NCBI GenBank assembly: GCA_028683635.1
Contig: JAQUHL010000004.1
Span: 1 to 22,488, forward strand
Direction of reading: 5' to 3'
Origin: Candidatus Cloacimonadota bacterium
Lineage (GTDB): Bacteria > Cloacimonadota > Cloacimonadia > Cloacimonadales > Cloacimonadaceae
DNA length: 22,488 nt
Made by a program: the position numbers and the translations under genes. Positions 1 through 7,182 of the stretch are shown in pieces. Within the stretch, counting starts at the first letter, position 1. Every line of letters begins with the position of its first letter. Under the pieces are notes generated by a model. The model worked only from the letters and a program-made list of their open reading frames with translations. It ran no database searches and was not told the origin of the DNA.

Positions 1-1707
1 CAAAGGGCGATTAAGAGCCATGGGGACCGTTTTACCGTGAACAGCACCGGAGTACGATATATCTACCTGAAAGTGGGTGGCAGGGATACCCGGACCTGGA
101 CAGGTCAATATGGAACCTCGTTTGATGAAAACTATGTGGGGATAAACAACAGCTTTGATCCATCCCAACCCAGAACCAACCCGGTTACAAACATCAGCTA
201 CATCAGTGCCCAGGCCAATGGCTATATGGACGCTCTGGGCATCGACAACCCCACTCAGCATGGACATTGCTGGAATACTTCTGGTATGCCGACAATAGAC
301 GATAGCAAAACCACTCTGGGGGTCAATCCCCGTGTCGCTATTTTCACATCAAACCTTACTGGATTGAGTGCTGAGACCCAATACTTTGTAAGATCCTATG
401 CCACAAACTCTGCCGGTACCGCTTATGGCGAGGAAGTAAGTTTTACCACCGCAATTGGAGTTGCCAATCTGAGCCCGGAAAACAATGCTGTGGACACAGC
501 AATCAGGCCGGAAATCAGCTGGGAAGCAGATGGAATTACGCCAAGTGGTTACAAGCTTTATCTGGGAACTGATAATCCGCCTGCCGAACTGGTCTATGAT
601 GGTAACTTAACCAGCTACCAGCCCGAAAATCCGCTGCTCTACAATCAGCAATACTTCTGGAGAGTGGATCCCTACATTGGGGAGGACAGCGGGCAAGGTG
701 ACCTTTGGAGCTTCACCACAACCGATATCTATGAGAGTGGTGCGGTGACCGGCCTGGTTGATATTGAACCGGTAGTTTCTCTTCCAAACGTCAATGGAAA
801 CTTCGCTCCCGATATCTCCACCGGTTTGGAACTGCCTGATGCTCCCTTTGGCAATGATGGCTTATATATCATTATCAGCGGAGTTCCCATGAATGGCAGG
901 CTGGTGGTTATCAATCCCGATCTGGGCTTTGCTCCGCAAAATGTGGCATACAGGATAGAGCCATCCCTGGAATGGCAGATCGTTCCCGCTGAAGCAGATT
1001 GGACAGCCACCTATGTCTATTTCACGGTCATGGAAGCCAAAATGGACGGGGATCTGATCATTCTCTTCCCGGATTCCGAAGATTCCACTCTGCCTGTGGA
1101 ACTCAGCAGCTTTGCAGCAGTTCTGACTGCAGAAAACCTGGTTGAGCTCACCTGGACAGCCCAGTCCGAAACCAATCTAAGTGGCTACAAGGTTTATCGC
1201 CATGATTCCGAAGTCTTTGCCTTGTCGACACTGATCAGCCAGCTCATACCCGCCCAAAACAGCTCCACGGTCCAAAACTATCATTTTAAGGATAGTGAAT
1301 TTCTCGAAGCCGGCACTTATTACTATTGGCTGGAAAGCCTCGATCTGGACGGTCTCAGCAACTATTATGGACCCATTCAATTGCTCGTCGAGACTAACTA
1401 CCCCGAGATCAATCCCCCCGAACTTCCCAGGACCACGGCTCTCCTGAGTGCTTATCCCAATCCCTTCAATCCGCTCACTTCTCTGCCTTACCAATTGGAA
1501 AAAGGAGCAGATGTACGCATGGATGTATTCAATTCCAAGGGACAGCTTGTCCGCAGCTTCCAGGCATCCCACCCCCAGGGAGGAATTTATAACTTCTATT
1601 GGGATGGACGTGATCAGGATGGCAGGGCAGTTACCTCGGGAATATACTTTTATCACATGTCCAGTGGCAACTATAAAGCTGCCCGCAAAGTGGTATTGAT
1701 GAAATAA
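1..1707 (+). CDS. Secreted multidomain surface protein with FlgD-like C-terminal domain (5' end outside window)
   Basis: The reading frame is open from base 1, so the GTG at 37 is probably internal and the gene begins upstream; 568 residues are visible. Numbering from GTG 37, residues 1-35 (GVRYIY, GGRDTRTWTGQYG) resemble the end of an F-box-associated/discoidin-like galactose-binding fold, which often carries a WAGHYG motif. Two fibronectin-III-like modules follow (about 50-140, ending YATNSAGTAYGEEVSFTT, and 143-230, ending LWSFTT). Next come a region of unclear fold (about 235-350), an LPVELSSF linker with another Fn3-like module (about 352-450), and a C-terminal FlgD-Ig-like domain (about 468-556) with YPNPFNP and SGIYFYH. 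This tail is typical of exported proteins in FCB-group bacteria, where it can act as a sorting or anchoring domain. The protein is presumably extracellular and binding or adhesive; no catalytic motif is visible. It ends at TAA just before a terminator hairpin. Confidence 0.85.
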   Translation, partial: QRAIKSHGDRFTVNSTGVRYIYLKVGGRDTRTWTGQYGTSFDENYVGINNSFDPSQPRTNPVTNISYISAQANGYMDALGIDNPTQHGHCWNTSGMPTIDDSKTTLGVNPRVAIFTSNLTGLSAETQYFVRSYATNSAGTAYGEEVSFTTAIGVANLSPENNAVDTAIRPEISWEADGITPSGYKLYLGTDNPPAELVYDGNLTSYQPENPLLYNQQYFWRVDPYIGEDSGQGDLWSFTTTDIYESGAVTGLVDIEPVVSLPNVNGNFAPDISTGLELPDAPFGNDGLYIIISGVPMNGRLVVINPDLGFAPQNVAYRIEPSLEWQIVPAEADWTATYVYFTVMEAKMDGDLIILFPDSEDSTLPVELSSFAAVLTAENLVELTWTAQSETNLSGYKVYRHDSEVFALSTLISQLIPAQNSSTVQNYHFKDSEFLEAGTYYYWLESLDLDGLSNYYGPIQLLVETNYPEINPPELPRTTALLSAYPNPFNPLTSLPYQLEKGADVRMDVFNSKGQLVRSFQASHPQGGIYNFYWDGRDQDGRAVTSGIYFYHMSSGNYKAARKVVLMK

Positions 1708-1727
1708 GATACACAAAGAATTAGTTG

Positions 1728-1757
1728 TGCGGTGCAGCCTGATTTGGCTGCATCGCA
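1728..1757 (+). terminator. Rho-independent-like terminator of the surface-protein gene
   Basis: A 12-bp stem (TGCGGTGCAGCC paired with GGCTGCATCGCA, one G-U pair) closes a 6-base loop, 20 bases after the stop codon. It is followed by AAATATTAT, an A/T-rich tail that lacks a clean T run. Position and stem strength fit a terminator. It could also serve the convergent ABC-F gene in the other direction. Confidence 0.6.
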
Positions 1758-1843
1758 AATATTATGAAGGATGGCTTCGGTCCAGAGGGCTACACTTACA
1801 AAGGGGCTGAATACGGCAATTCTCCAGTGCATCAGTCTTGCTG

Positions 1844-3454
1844 CTACGGGCTAAGATTCACTTCCCTGCTTGCCAGCCTCTGGATAAAGGCACGGTCGTG
1901 AGAGACAAAGACGAATGCACCTTCAAACTTGTGAAGTGCTTCCTCGAGCATCTCCCGGCTGCGGATATCAAGATGATTGGTGGGCTCATCCAAAAGCAGG
2001 ACGTTATAATTGCCGACCAATAGGGAAAGAAGCTGCACCTTGGCTTTTTCTCCCCAGGAAAGAGTCCCTATCCTTTCCTGGGCAAGCTCATTCTTGAGGC
2101 CAAGACAGCCCATCAGGTTTTGAATTTCCTCTTCGTTGCCACAGATTGTTTTCAGGTGTCCCAAAACCGTTTCTTCGGCATCCAAAAAGCAAAGGTCCTG
2201 TCGATAATAGCCAATCCGAAGTCCTCTGGAATAGCTGATTGTTCCTGAATCTGGTTCCAACACTCCCGCCAAAAGATTGAGAAGCGTGGTTTTACCGCTG
2301 CCGTTTACTCCGGAGAGCCAAAGCCTGTCCCTTCCTTCCAGATAAAAGAAATAATCCGTAAACAGGGCTTGGCCGTTATAAGCGAAGTACATGGCGGATA
2401 TGCTAATGGCTTCCTTGTTTCTGCCCGGGCAGGTTTCGAAACGGATGCTATGGGGTTTTTCACGCAGGGGTTTTTCCACAGGATATCTTTCCTTTAGCAT
2501 GGTGATCCTTTTCTCGATGTTTCTGGCCTGCTGCATCTGGGTTCGGGCTGCATTGAATATGGATTCATAGACATGGCCTCCCCCCTCGGATTTGGTTTCC
2601 TTCTGGAATGTTTTTGCCCAGGATCTTCTTCTTTGAGCAGCTTCATTGAGCTTGATCAGCAATCTGTTACGCTCTTGGTACTGTTCGAGCTGATAGCTCT
2701 GAAGACAGGCCTTGTCTGTGGTGTAACTCTGGTAATTACCCGCTCTCACCTCCAGTTTTCCTTGGGTGAGGCTGGCAACTTTGGTGGCGGTATTATCGAT
2801 AAACACCCTGTCATGAGATACATAGAGCACGGCCCCGGAATAGGAATTCAGCCATTGTTCCAACCAGAGCAGATTTTCAATATCCAGATGATTGGTTGGT
2901 TCATCGAGGATGATGATATCCGGATGCTCCAAAAGCAGGGCAGCGATTCGCAAGCGGGTGGATTCGCCTCCTGATAGTGTGTTGCATGCTCTTGACCGAA
3001 ACTGCTCCAGGTTCATTTCAATGATGAGCGAGTTAAGCTCTTGCTCCCAGGCATCGATACTGAGGGTCTGATGCTCGTGCCATAGGCCAGAAAGTTCCAA
3101 TCCCTCTTCCGGACTTAAGCTTTCCTGGCCCGAAAGTGCTTTGATGCGCCCGATGATCTGATATCTGGAAGGATCCCTTTGGCAAAGGTAATCAGACACA
3201 CAAATGGAATCGTTGATTTTTGTATCCTGGGCCAGGTAAGCGATTCTGGGTGGAGTGGCCGGATAGCTGATCCTTCCCCCGCTGGGGTCTAATCTGCCCA
3301 GAATGATCTTCAACAAGGTGGTCTTTCCTGAACCATTCTTGCCAATCAGAGCGATCTTGTCCCGGGTGCCGATAACGAGATCAATCCCATCCAGGACAGG
3401 ATTGTAACAATCCGGATAGGTAAATTGTATTTTTGAGAGCTGAATAAACTGCAT
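1844..3454 (-). CDS. ABC-F family ATPase (ribosome-associated type)
   Basis: This is a 536-residue protein with two ABC nucleotide-binding domains and no membrane segments, the hallmark of ABC-F translation factors. The first domain has Walker A GKNGSGKTT (38-46), signature LSGGE (160-164) and Walker B/D-loop ILDEPTNHLD (182-191). The second has Walker A GVNGSGKTT (382-390), a variant signature LSWGE (465-469) and LLDEPTNHLD (487-496). Between them lies a charged linker (about 240-340) rich in Arg, Lys and Gln, matching the P-site tRNA-interaction segment of ABC-F proteins. Both SHDR switch motifs are present (213-216, 518-521). Family members bind the ribosomal E site and relieve stalling or protect against antibiotics. 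Which role applies cannot be told from sequence alone. The ATG is preceded by a strong CAGGAGGA ribosome site. The gene is monocistronic and convergent with its left neighbour. Confidence 0.9.
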   Translation of the reverse strand: MQFIQLSKIQFTYPDCYNPVLDGIDLVIGTRDKIALIGKNGSGKTTLLKIILGRLDPSGGRISYPATPPRIAYLAQDTKINDSICVSDYLCQRDPSRYQIIGRIKALSGQESLSPEEGLELSGLWHEHQTLSIDAWEQELNSLIIEMNLEQFRSRACNTLSGGESTRLRIAALLLEHPDIIILDEPTNHLDIENLLWLEQWLNSYSGAVLYVSHDRVFIDNTATKVASLTQGKLEVRAGNYQSYTTDKACLQSYQLEQYQERNRLLIKLNEAAQRRRSWAKTFQKETKSEGGGHVYESIFNAARTQMQQARNIEKRITMLKERYPVEKPLREKPHSIRFETCPGRNKEAISISAMYFAYNGQALFTDYFFYLEGRDRLWLSGVNGSGKTTLLNLLAGVLEPDSGTISYSRGLRIGYYRQDLCFLDAEETVLGHLKTICGNEEEIQNLMGCLGLKNELAQERIGTLSWGEKAKVQLLSLLVGNYNVLLLDEPTNHLDIRSREMLEEALHKFEGAFVFVSHDRAFIQRLASREVNLSP

Positions 3455-3654
3455 GATTCCTCCTGTTTATGCTTACGGGGGGATACTTCAGTAACAGCTC
3501 ACAGATTGAAGGTATTACGAATTTTCAATGCGAGAGCTATTACTTGCTTAGTCTTGCTGGCGCATCGGATCGGCCTCCTGTTTATTTTGTGGGCACTGCA
3601 ACAGCGCGAGGGAATACTGTCAAGTAAAGATTGTTGGGGCTAGAATATAAAGAA

Positions 3655-3796
3655 TAAGACCATTGAATATTGGGTTGTAGGGCGAAGCCATATTCCTTTT
3701 AGGGTGTTGGGCGGGAATAGATCTACAAAAATAAACCTCACAACCCGCATATTTGGGAGTCTGCAAACCGATAAATCGGGATGTGCAAGGGTCTTA
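3655..3796. mobile_element. MITE-like element, copy A (about 140 bp, full length)
   Basis: The ends are inverted repeats: TAAGACCATTG at the left and CAAGGGTCTTA at the right, 10 of 11 positions matching when one is reverse-complemented. A subterminal inverted pair (GGGTTGTAGG on the left, CCTCACAACCC on the right) lies inside. No coding capacity is seen. The sequence matches copy B at 15727-15869 over its whole length, and its left part matches copy C at 12133-12192. This is the expected form of a miniature inverted-repeat transposable element. It fills part of the gene-free stretch 3455-3943, the rest of which shows nothing recognisable except a weak promoter candidate. Confidence 0.7.
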
Positions 3797-3812
3797 CTCG
3801 ATGAAATAAACA

Positions 3813-3840
3813 TTGACGAAAAGTAGCATAGATCAAATAA
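3813..3840 (+). promoter_or_regulatory. Candidate promoter upstream of the lipoprotein stub and EFR1 gene
   Basis: A TTGACG -35-like hexamer is followed after 16 bases by AAATAA, a poor -10. The same TTGACGAAAA string occurs in the candidate GntR promoter on the other strand near 15.68 kb. This is weak evidence by sequence alone. Confidence 0.25.
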
Positions 3841-3943
3841 GGCAAGCTATGAGTAGCACGTAATCCAGAACACACCCTACCGGCTCAGGAGTGGATGCTT
3901 GGGATAGAAAACAGGCAGATGAACATGAGTCAATGGAGGAACC

Positions 3944-4093
3944 ATGAACAGCAAGAGAATGTTGTTACTTGTTCTTTCGTTTTTACTGGTTTTGTCGGTG
4001 TTTAGTTGCACAAAGAAAACAACTGAACCGGAAGATCAGCAGTTAGTGGCCACCTGCAGTCGGGACTTACGACTCTGCTCAGAATTTGAATAG
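3944..4093 (+). pseudogene. 49-residue lipoprotein stub, probably the surviving 5' end of a larger gene
   Basis: ATG is preceded by an excellent ATGGAGGA ribosome site. The first 22 residues form a lipoprotein signal peptide: positive start (MNSKR), hydrophobic core, then lipobox VFSC with C22 as the lipid-bearing residue. A short hydrophilic TKKTTEPEDQQ linker follows, of the sort that tethers a folded domain. The frame then ends after only 16 more residues (VATCSRDLRLCSEFE). No folded domain is left, so this is most likely a truncated gene, though a genuine small lipoprotein cannot be excluded. It ends 9 bases before the EFR1 gene, which may be translated from the same message. Confidence 0.5.
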
Positions 4094-4102
4094 GACATTA
4101 TT

Positions 4103-4873
4103 ATGCGTATTCTGATCATTTACTTCAGTGGCACAGGCAATACTGCCCGGATGGCCGAAGTTATGCAAAGAGAGTTTCTCGCCAAGCGGGAACACTGTGT
4201 GCTCATGCCCATGGAAGAGTTTACCCTGGGCAAGGCAAGCCTCGATCTTGGCCAATGGGATCTCATTGGTCTGGGCTACCCGGTTCATGCCCTGGACGCT
4301 CCTCAGATTTTCTATGATTTTCTGGATTCTCTTCCCCAGGCCCGCCAGCCATATTTTCTGTTCAAGACAGCAGGCAGTAGCATCCTGAATGGTGGTTCCA
4401 CCCTCCGGATCCGGGAAAAACTTTCCAACCTGGGCTGGAGGCTCAGGCATGAACAGCTCTATGTAATGCCACCCAATGCTTTTGGAACCGCCAGACCGTC
4501 CAAGGTGGAAAAACGCTATTACAGATGCCGTTCTCTGGCCCAGCGCAGCGCCAGGGCAATTGTGGCAGGAATCAAGAACCGGGTGCCGGAAGCTCCTTTC
4601 CAAAAATCCTGCTATGCCTTTGCCCGCCTGGAAAAACACGGTGCTTCTCAAAGCTCCAAACGCTGGATTGTTAACAGCAATTGCACGCTCTGTGGTCTCT
4701 GCGAATCCCAGTGCCCCTCAGCCAATATCAGCATCCAGGATGGCAAGCACGTCTTCGGTGAAAAGTGCCTGCTCTGTCTGCGCTGCTGGTGGAATTGCCC
4801 GGTGCGGGCGATCGACCACAAGTTTCTGCATCCCTTCCTCTTGAAGGAGCCCTATACCCTTCCCGAGGATTAA
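4103..4873 (+). CDS. EFR1-type flavodoxin/ferredoxin fusion protein
   Basis: This 256-residue soluble protein joins an N-terminal flavodoxin-like domain to two [4Fe-4S] ferredoxin motifs. The FMN phosphate-binding loop FSGTGNTARMAE is at 8-19, with further flavodoxin-like strands (IGLGYPVHA at 55-63, FLFKTAGS at 85-92). The C-terminus carries C194-x2-C-x2-C-x3-CP and C222-x2-C-x2-C-x3-CP, all eight cysteines present. Proteins of this architecture are annotated as EFR1-family; they are presumed low-potential electron carriers, but the physiological partners are generally unknown. A short AGGA site precedes ATG. It lies 150 bp upstream of the Ehr-type operon on the same strand, separated by an inverted repeat, so it may or may not be co-transcribed. 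It is a plausible redox partner for that complex by proximity only. Confidence 0.88.
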   Translation: MRILIIYFSGTGNTARMAEVMQREFLAKREHCVLMPMEEFTLGKASLDLGQWDLIGLGYPVHALDAPQIFYDFLDSLPQARQPYFLFKTAGSSILNGGSTLRIREKLSNLGWRLRHEQLYVMPPNAFGTARPSKVEKRYYRCRSLAQRSARAIVAGIKNRVPEAPFQKSCYAFARLEKHGASQSSKRWIVNSNCTLCGLCESQCPSANISIQDGKHVFGEKCLLCLRCWWNCPVRAIDHKFLHPFLLKEPYTLPED

Positions 4874-4903
4874 GCAGCTTCTCCCGCTCTTGTTTGCAGG
4901 GGC

Positions 4904-4928
4904 TTTCCGGATATCTGTATTCCGGAAA
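4904..4928. promoter_or_regulatory. Perfect inverted repeat between the EFR1 gene and the Ehr-type operon
   Basis: TTTCCGGA and TCCGGAAA flank a 9-base spacer, a perfect 8-bp inverted repeat 31 bases after the EFR1 stop codon. No clear T run follows, so it is either a weak terminator or an operator for the downstream operon. I could not identify a convincing -35/-10 pair in the 150-bp gap. Confidence 0.4.
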
Positions 4929-5023
4929 TTACTTTACAAAACCCCGCCTTATATAAAGCTGTCTTTGAGCCCTTGACCGAGACTGCAAGTATCGCTTGGG
5001 CAATTAAATAAGAAGCAAGGAAG

Positions 5024-6451
5024 ATGACAAATCCTAGTTGTTTGGAGCTGCCAGCCCGGTTAAATAGCGTGGCTTTTTTTGAACAAATCCGGAAGCTGTG
5101 TCAAAACGGATACAGCCCGATGACTTTGTTTGGCAGCAAAAACCGTCAGCTTTTTTGCCTGCTTCATCAGGGGGCAGAACTCAAGCTTCTGAATGGCGAT
5201 TTTCCCAGCACTCTTTCCTTTCCTTCCTTAAGTCCCCAGTTTCCATCCTTCCAAATATTGGAGCGTGAGCTTTATGAAGAGCAGGGTCTGGTTCCTATTG
5301 GCCATCCCTGGCTCAAACCTGTCCGTCATCCCCGGGGCGATATCTATGAGGGTTATGAGTTCTTTGCCAGCCAATCATCAGCTTTGCACGAAGTAGGAGT
5401 CGGTCCCGTGCATGCCGGAGTCATCGAACCCGGGCATTTCCGCTTTACCTGCCGGGGTGAAATCGTGGAATATCTCGAAATCCAGCTTGGCTACCAGCAC
5501 CGGGGAATCATCCGCATCTTCGAACAAGATGATATCCGGGATAAGGTATCACTGGCAGAGTGCATTGCCGGAGACACTGCCATCGGCCATGCTCTGGCCT
5601 ATTGCGGGATTGTGGAGGCTTTGACAGCCACCCCTCCCCTGGGCGTCAGGATCAGGATCATTGCCCTGGAACTGGAACGGATTGCCATGCACCTGGCTGT
5701 GTTATCGGCTCTGGCGGGAGATGTGGCCTATCTTCTGGGGCAGAACCTTCTGGCAGCGCTCAGAACCGAGGTGATCAATACAACTCTCTCAATCTGCGGA
5801 AGCAGGTTTGGCAAACGCTGGCTATGTCCCGGAGGTGTAAATTATGGCATCCCCATGGCTTTGGCGCAAGGGATAGTGAGCAATCTGAAGAAAACTCAAA
5901 ACCGAATCAGGCTTTCCTGCGAGGCTATGCTTTCCGAGCCCAGTGTTCTTTCCAGGTTTGACGATACAGGAAAGGTGACAGCACCTATAGCCAGTGAGTA
6001 TGGCTTCACCGGTATCGTTGCCAAAGCTGCCGGTCTGAAGCTTGATTCCAGGGTGGATTTCCCCCTTTATCCCCAAATTGATTTTATTCCCTGCACAGAA
6101 TGCAGTGGAGATGTCTATGCCCGTGCCCAGCTTCGCTATCTGGAAATCATGCAGTCCTTTGATATACTGTTTATGCTCCTCAAAGAACCCCTGGATACAA
6201 AGCCCCTATCCCAAAAACCCAAAGAAATCAAGCCGGACAGCCTGGCAATCTCGATTGTGGAAGGCTACCGGGGCAGGATTCTGCATCTTGCCAAAACCGC
6301 GGGGGACGGCAGCACGGAGTTTTACCGGATCGTGGATCCATCCCTTGTGAACTGGCAGGCTCTGGCAATCGCCGTGCGGGGAGAGGGAATCTCAGATTTC
6401 CCTTTGTGCAACAAGAGCTTCGATCTTTCCTATTGCGGGAGCGACCTCTGA
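5024..6451 (+). CDS. Large subunit of an Ehr-type complex (hydrogenase-like, nickel ligands lost)
   Basis: The 475 residues combine an N-terminal NuoC/HycE-N-like region (about 1-110) with a NuoD/[NiFe] large-subunit domain. GPVHAGVIEPGHFRF (128-142) and YQHRGI (157-162) are the group 4 hydrogenase and complex I signatures. At the L1 site, HycE-type ERVCGICGFAH aligns without gaps to ECIAGDTAIGH (179-189), anchored by the following VEAL...LELER block. Both cysteines become A182 and T185, while H189 is kept. At the L2 site, DPCxxC becomes D467-L-S-Y-C-G, so those cysteines become S469 and G472. The chain stops right there, with no C-terminal peptide for maturation cleavage. A NiFe centre therefore cannot be bound in the usual way. 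This pattern defines the Ehr complexes, whose substrate is unknown; quinone or ferredoxin chemistry is possible. It is first in a six-gene operon, with ribosome site AAGGAAG. Its TGA overlaps the next ATG. Confidence 0.9.
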   Translation: MTNPSCLELPARLNSVAFFEQIRKLCQNGYSPMTLFGSKNRQLFCLLHQGAELKLLNGDFPSTLSFPSLSPQFPSFQILERELYEEQGLVPIGHPWLKPVRHPRGDIYEGYEFFASQSSALHEVGVGPVHAGVIEPGHFRFTCRGEIVEYLEIQLGYQHRGIIRIFEQDDIRDKVSLAECIAGDTAIGHALAYCGIVEALTATPPLGVRIRIIALELERIAMHLAVLSALAGDVAYLLGQNLLAALRTEVINTTLSICGSRFGKRWLCPGGVNYGIPMALAQGIVSNLKKTQNRIRLSCEAMLSEPSVLSRFDDTGKVTAPIASEYGFTGIVAKAAGLKLDSRVDFPLYPQIDFIPCTECSGDVYARAQLRYLEIMQSFDILFMLLKEPLDTKPLSQKPKEIKPDSLAISIVEGYRGRILHLAKTAGDGSTEFYRIVDPSLVNWQALAIAVRGEGISDFPLCNKSFDLSYCGSDL

Positions 6452-7182
6452 TGTTCGAGCTTTTGAAAGCCAGGATTCTGCACGGCTACCAGGCAATTCC
6501 GGATCCCCTGAAAGCAAAGATCAATCAAGCCTTTCCGGGAGTCCCCAGGCTCAGTGCCGGTGCCGATCTCGCTGCTCTTGCCAAATGCTGCCCAGTGAAT
6601 GCCATCAGTGACTCTGGATTGGATTTGGGACGCTGCATCTTCTGTGGAAAATGCCAGCGCTTGGATCCCGAAGCTGTCAGTTTCGAAGCAGATTTTCGCC
6701 TGGCAGCCGATTCCCGGGAAAAACTTATCATCCGTCCCGGACAGCAGGATTATCCAGAGACCTCCATCCAAACCCGCTTACCCCGGCAGTTCAGGCGTTC
6801 CTTTGCCTTGCGCAATGTTTCGGCTGCAGGTTGCAATGCCTGCGAACTTGAGCTTGGTGCCTGTTCAAATGTAAATTTTGATATGGGACGCTACGGAATC
6901 GAGGTTGTGGCCTCACCACGCCATGCAGATGCCTTGATCCTTACCGGGCCGATCTCCCAAAACATGGAAGCAGCCTTATATAGCACCTGGGATGCCATCC
7001 CCGGGCCCCGCTTTCTGATCTTAAGCGGTGCCTGTGCGATCTCGGGTGGCATTTTCGCAGAAAGTGACAAGATCCGCCGCAGCTTCGCATCCAAACTGAC
7101 GGTGACGCTCTATATTCCGGGCTGTCCTGCCCATCCCCTGAGCATAATCCATGGCCTGGTTACTTTGATGAGGGGCAGATGA
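6451..7182 (+). CDS. Small Fe-S subunit of the Ehr-type complex (ferredoxin plus NuoB/HycG-like fusion)
   Basis: I chose ATG 6451 (243 residues), which overlaps the previous stop as TGATG and has GGGAG upstream; a start at 6406 would lie deep inside the preceding gene. Residues 40-80 form a reduced ferredoxin domain: C47-P from the first motif and C62-x2-C65-x2-C68 from the second. These are exactly the four ligands of one [4Fe-4S] cluster, and the other cluster's ligands are gone (the last CP is DP at 72-73). Residues 120-243 match NuoB/HycG: C128-N-A-C131, SPRHAD (155-160), GACAISGGI (193-201, C195) and IPGCPAHP (222-229, C225). They should hold the proximal cluster next to the large subunit. 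It resembles HyfH and HyfI fused into one chain. No NADH site or transmembrane segment is seen. Confidence 0.9.
   Translation: MFELLKARILHGYQAIPDPLKAKINQAFPGVPRLSAGADLAALAKCCPVNAISDSGLDLGRCIFCGKCQRLDPEAVSFEADFRLAADSREKLIIRPGQQDYPETSIQTRLPRQFRRSFALRNVSAAGCNACELELGACSNVNFDMGRYGIEVVASPRHADALILTGPISQNMEAALYSTWDAIPGPRFLILSGACAISGGIFAESDKIRRSFASKLTVTLYIPGCPAHPLSIIHGLVTLMRGR

Noticed and set aside
1177..1758. A 193-residue minus-strand open frame
   Set aside because: It is antisense to the Fn3/FlgD-like coding sequence, reads through the terminator stem and has no recognisable motif.
1844..3454. Calling the ABC-F gene an antibiotic-resistance determinant
   Set aside because: The linker length and motifs show ABC-F membership but do not separate resistance proteins from housekeeping translation factors.
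5024..6451. Annotation as an active [NiFe] hydrogenase large subunit
   Set aside because: Overall similarity to HycE is clear, but all four nickel-ligand cysteines are replaced and there is no C-terminal maturation peptide.
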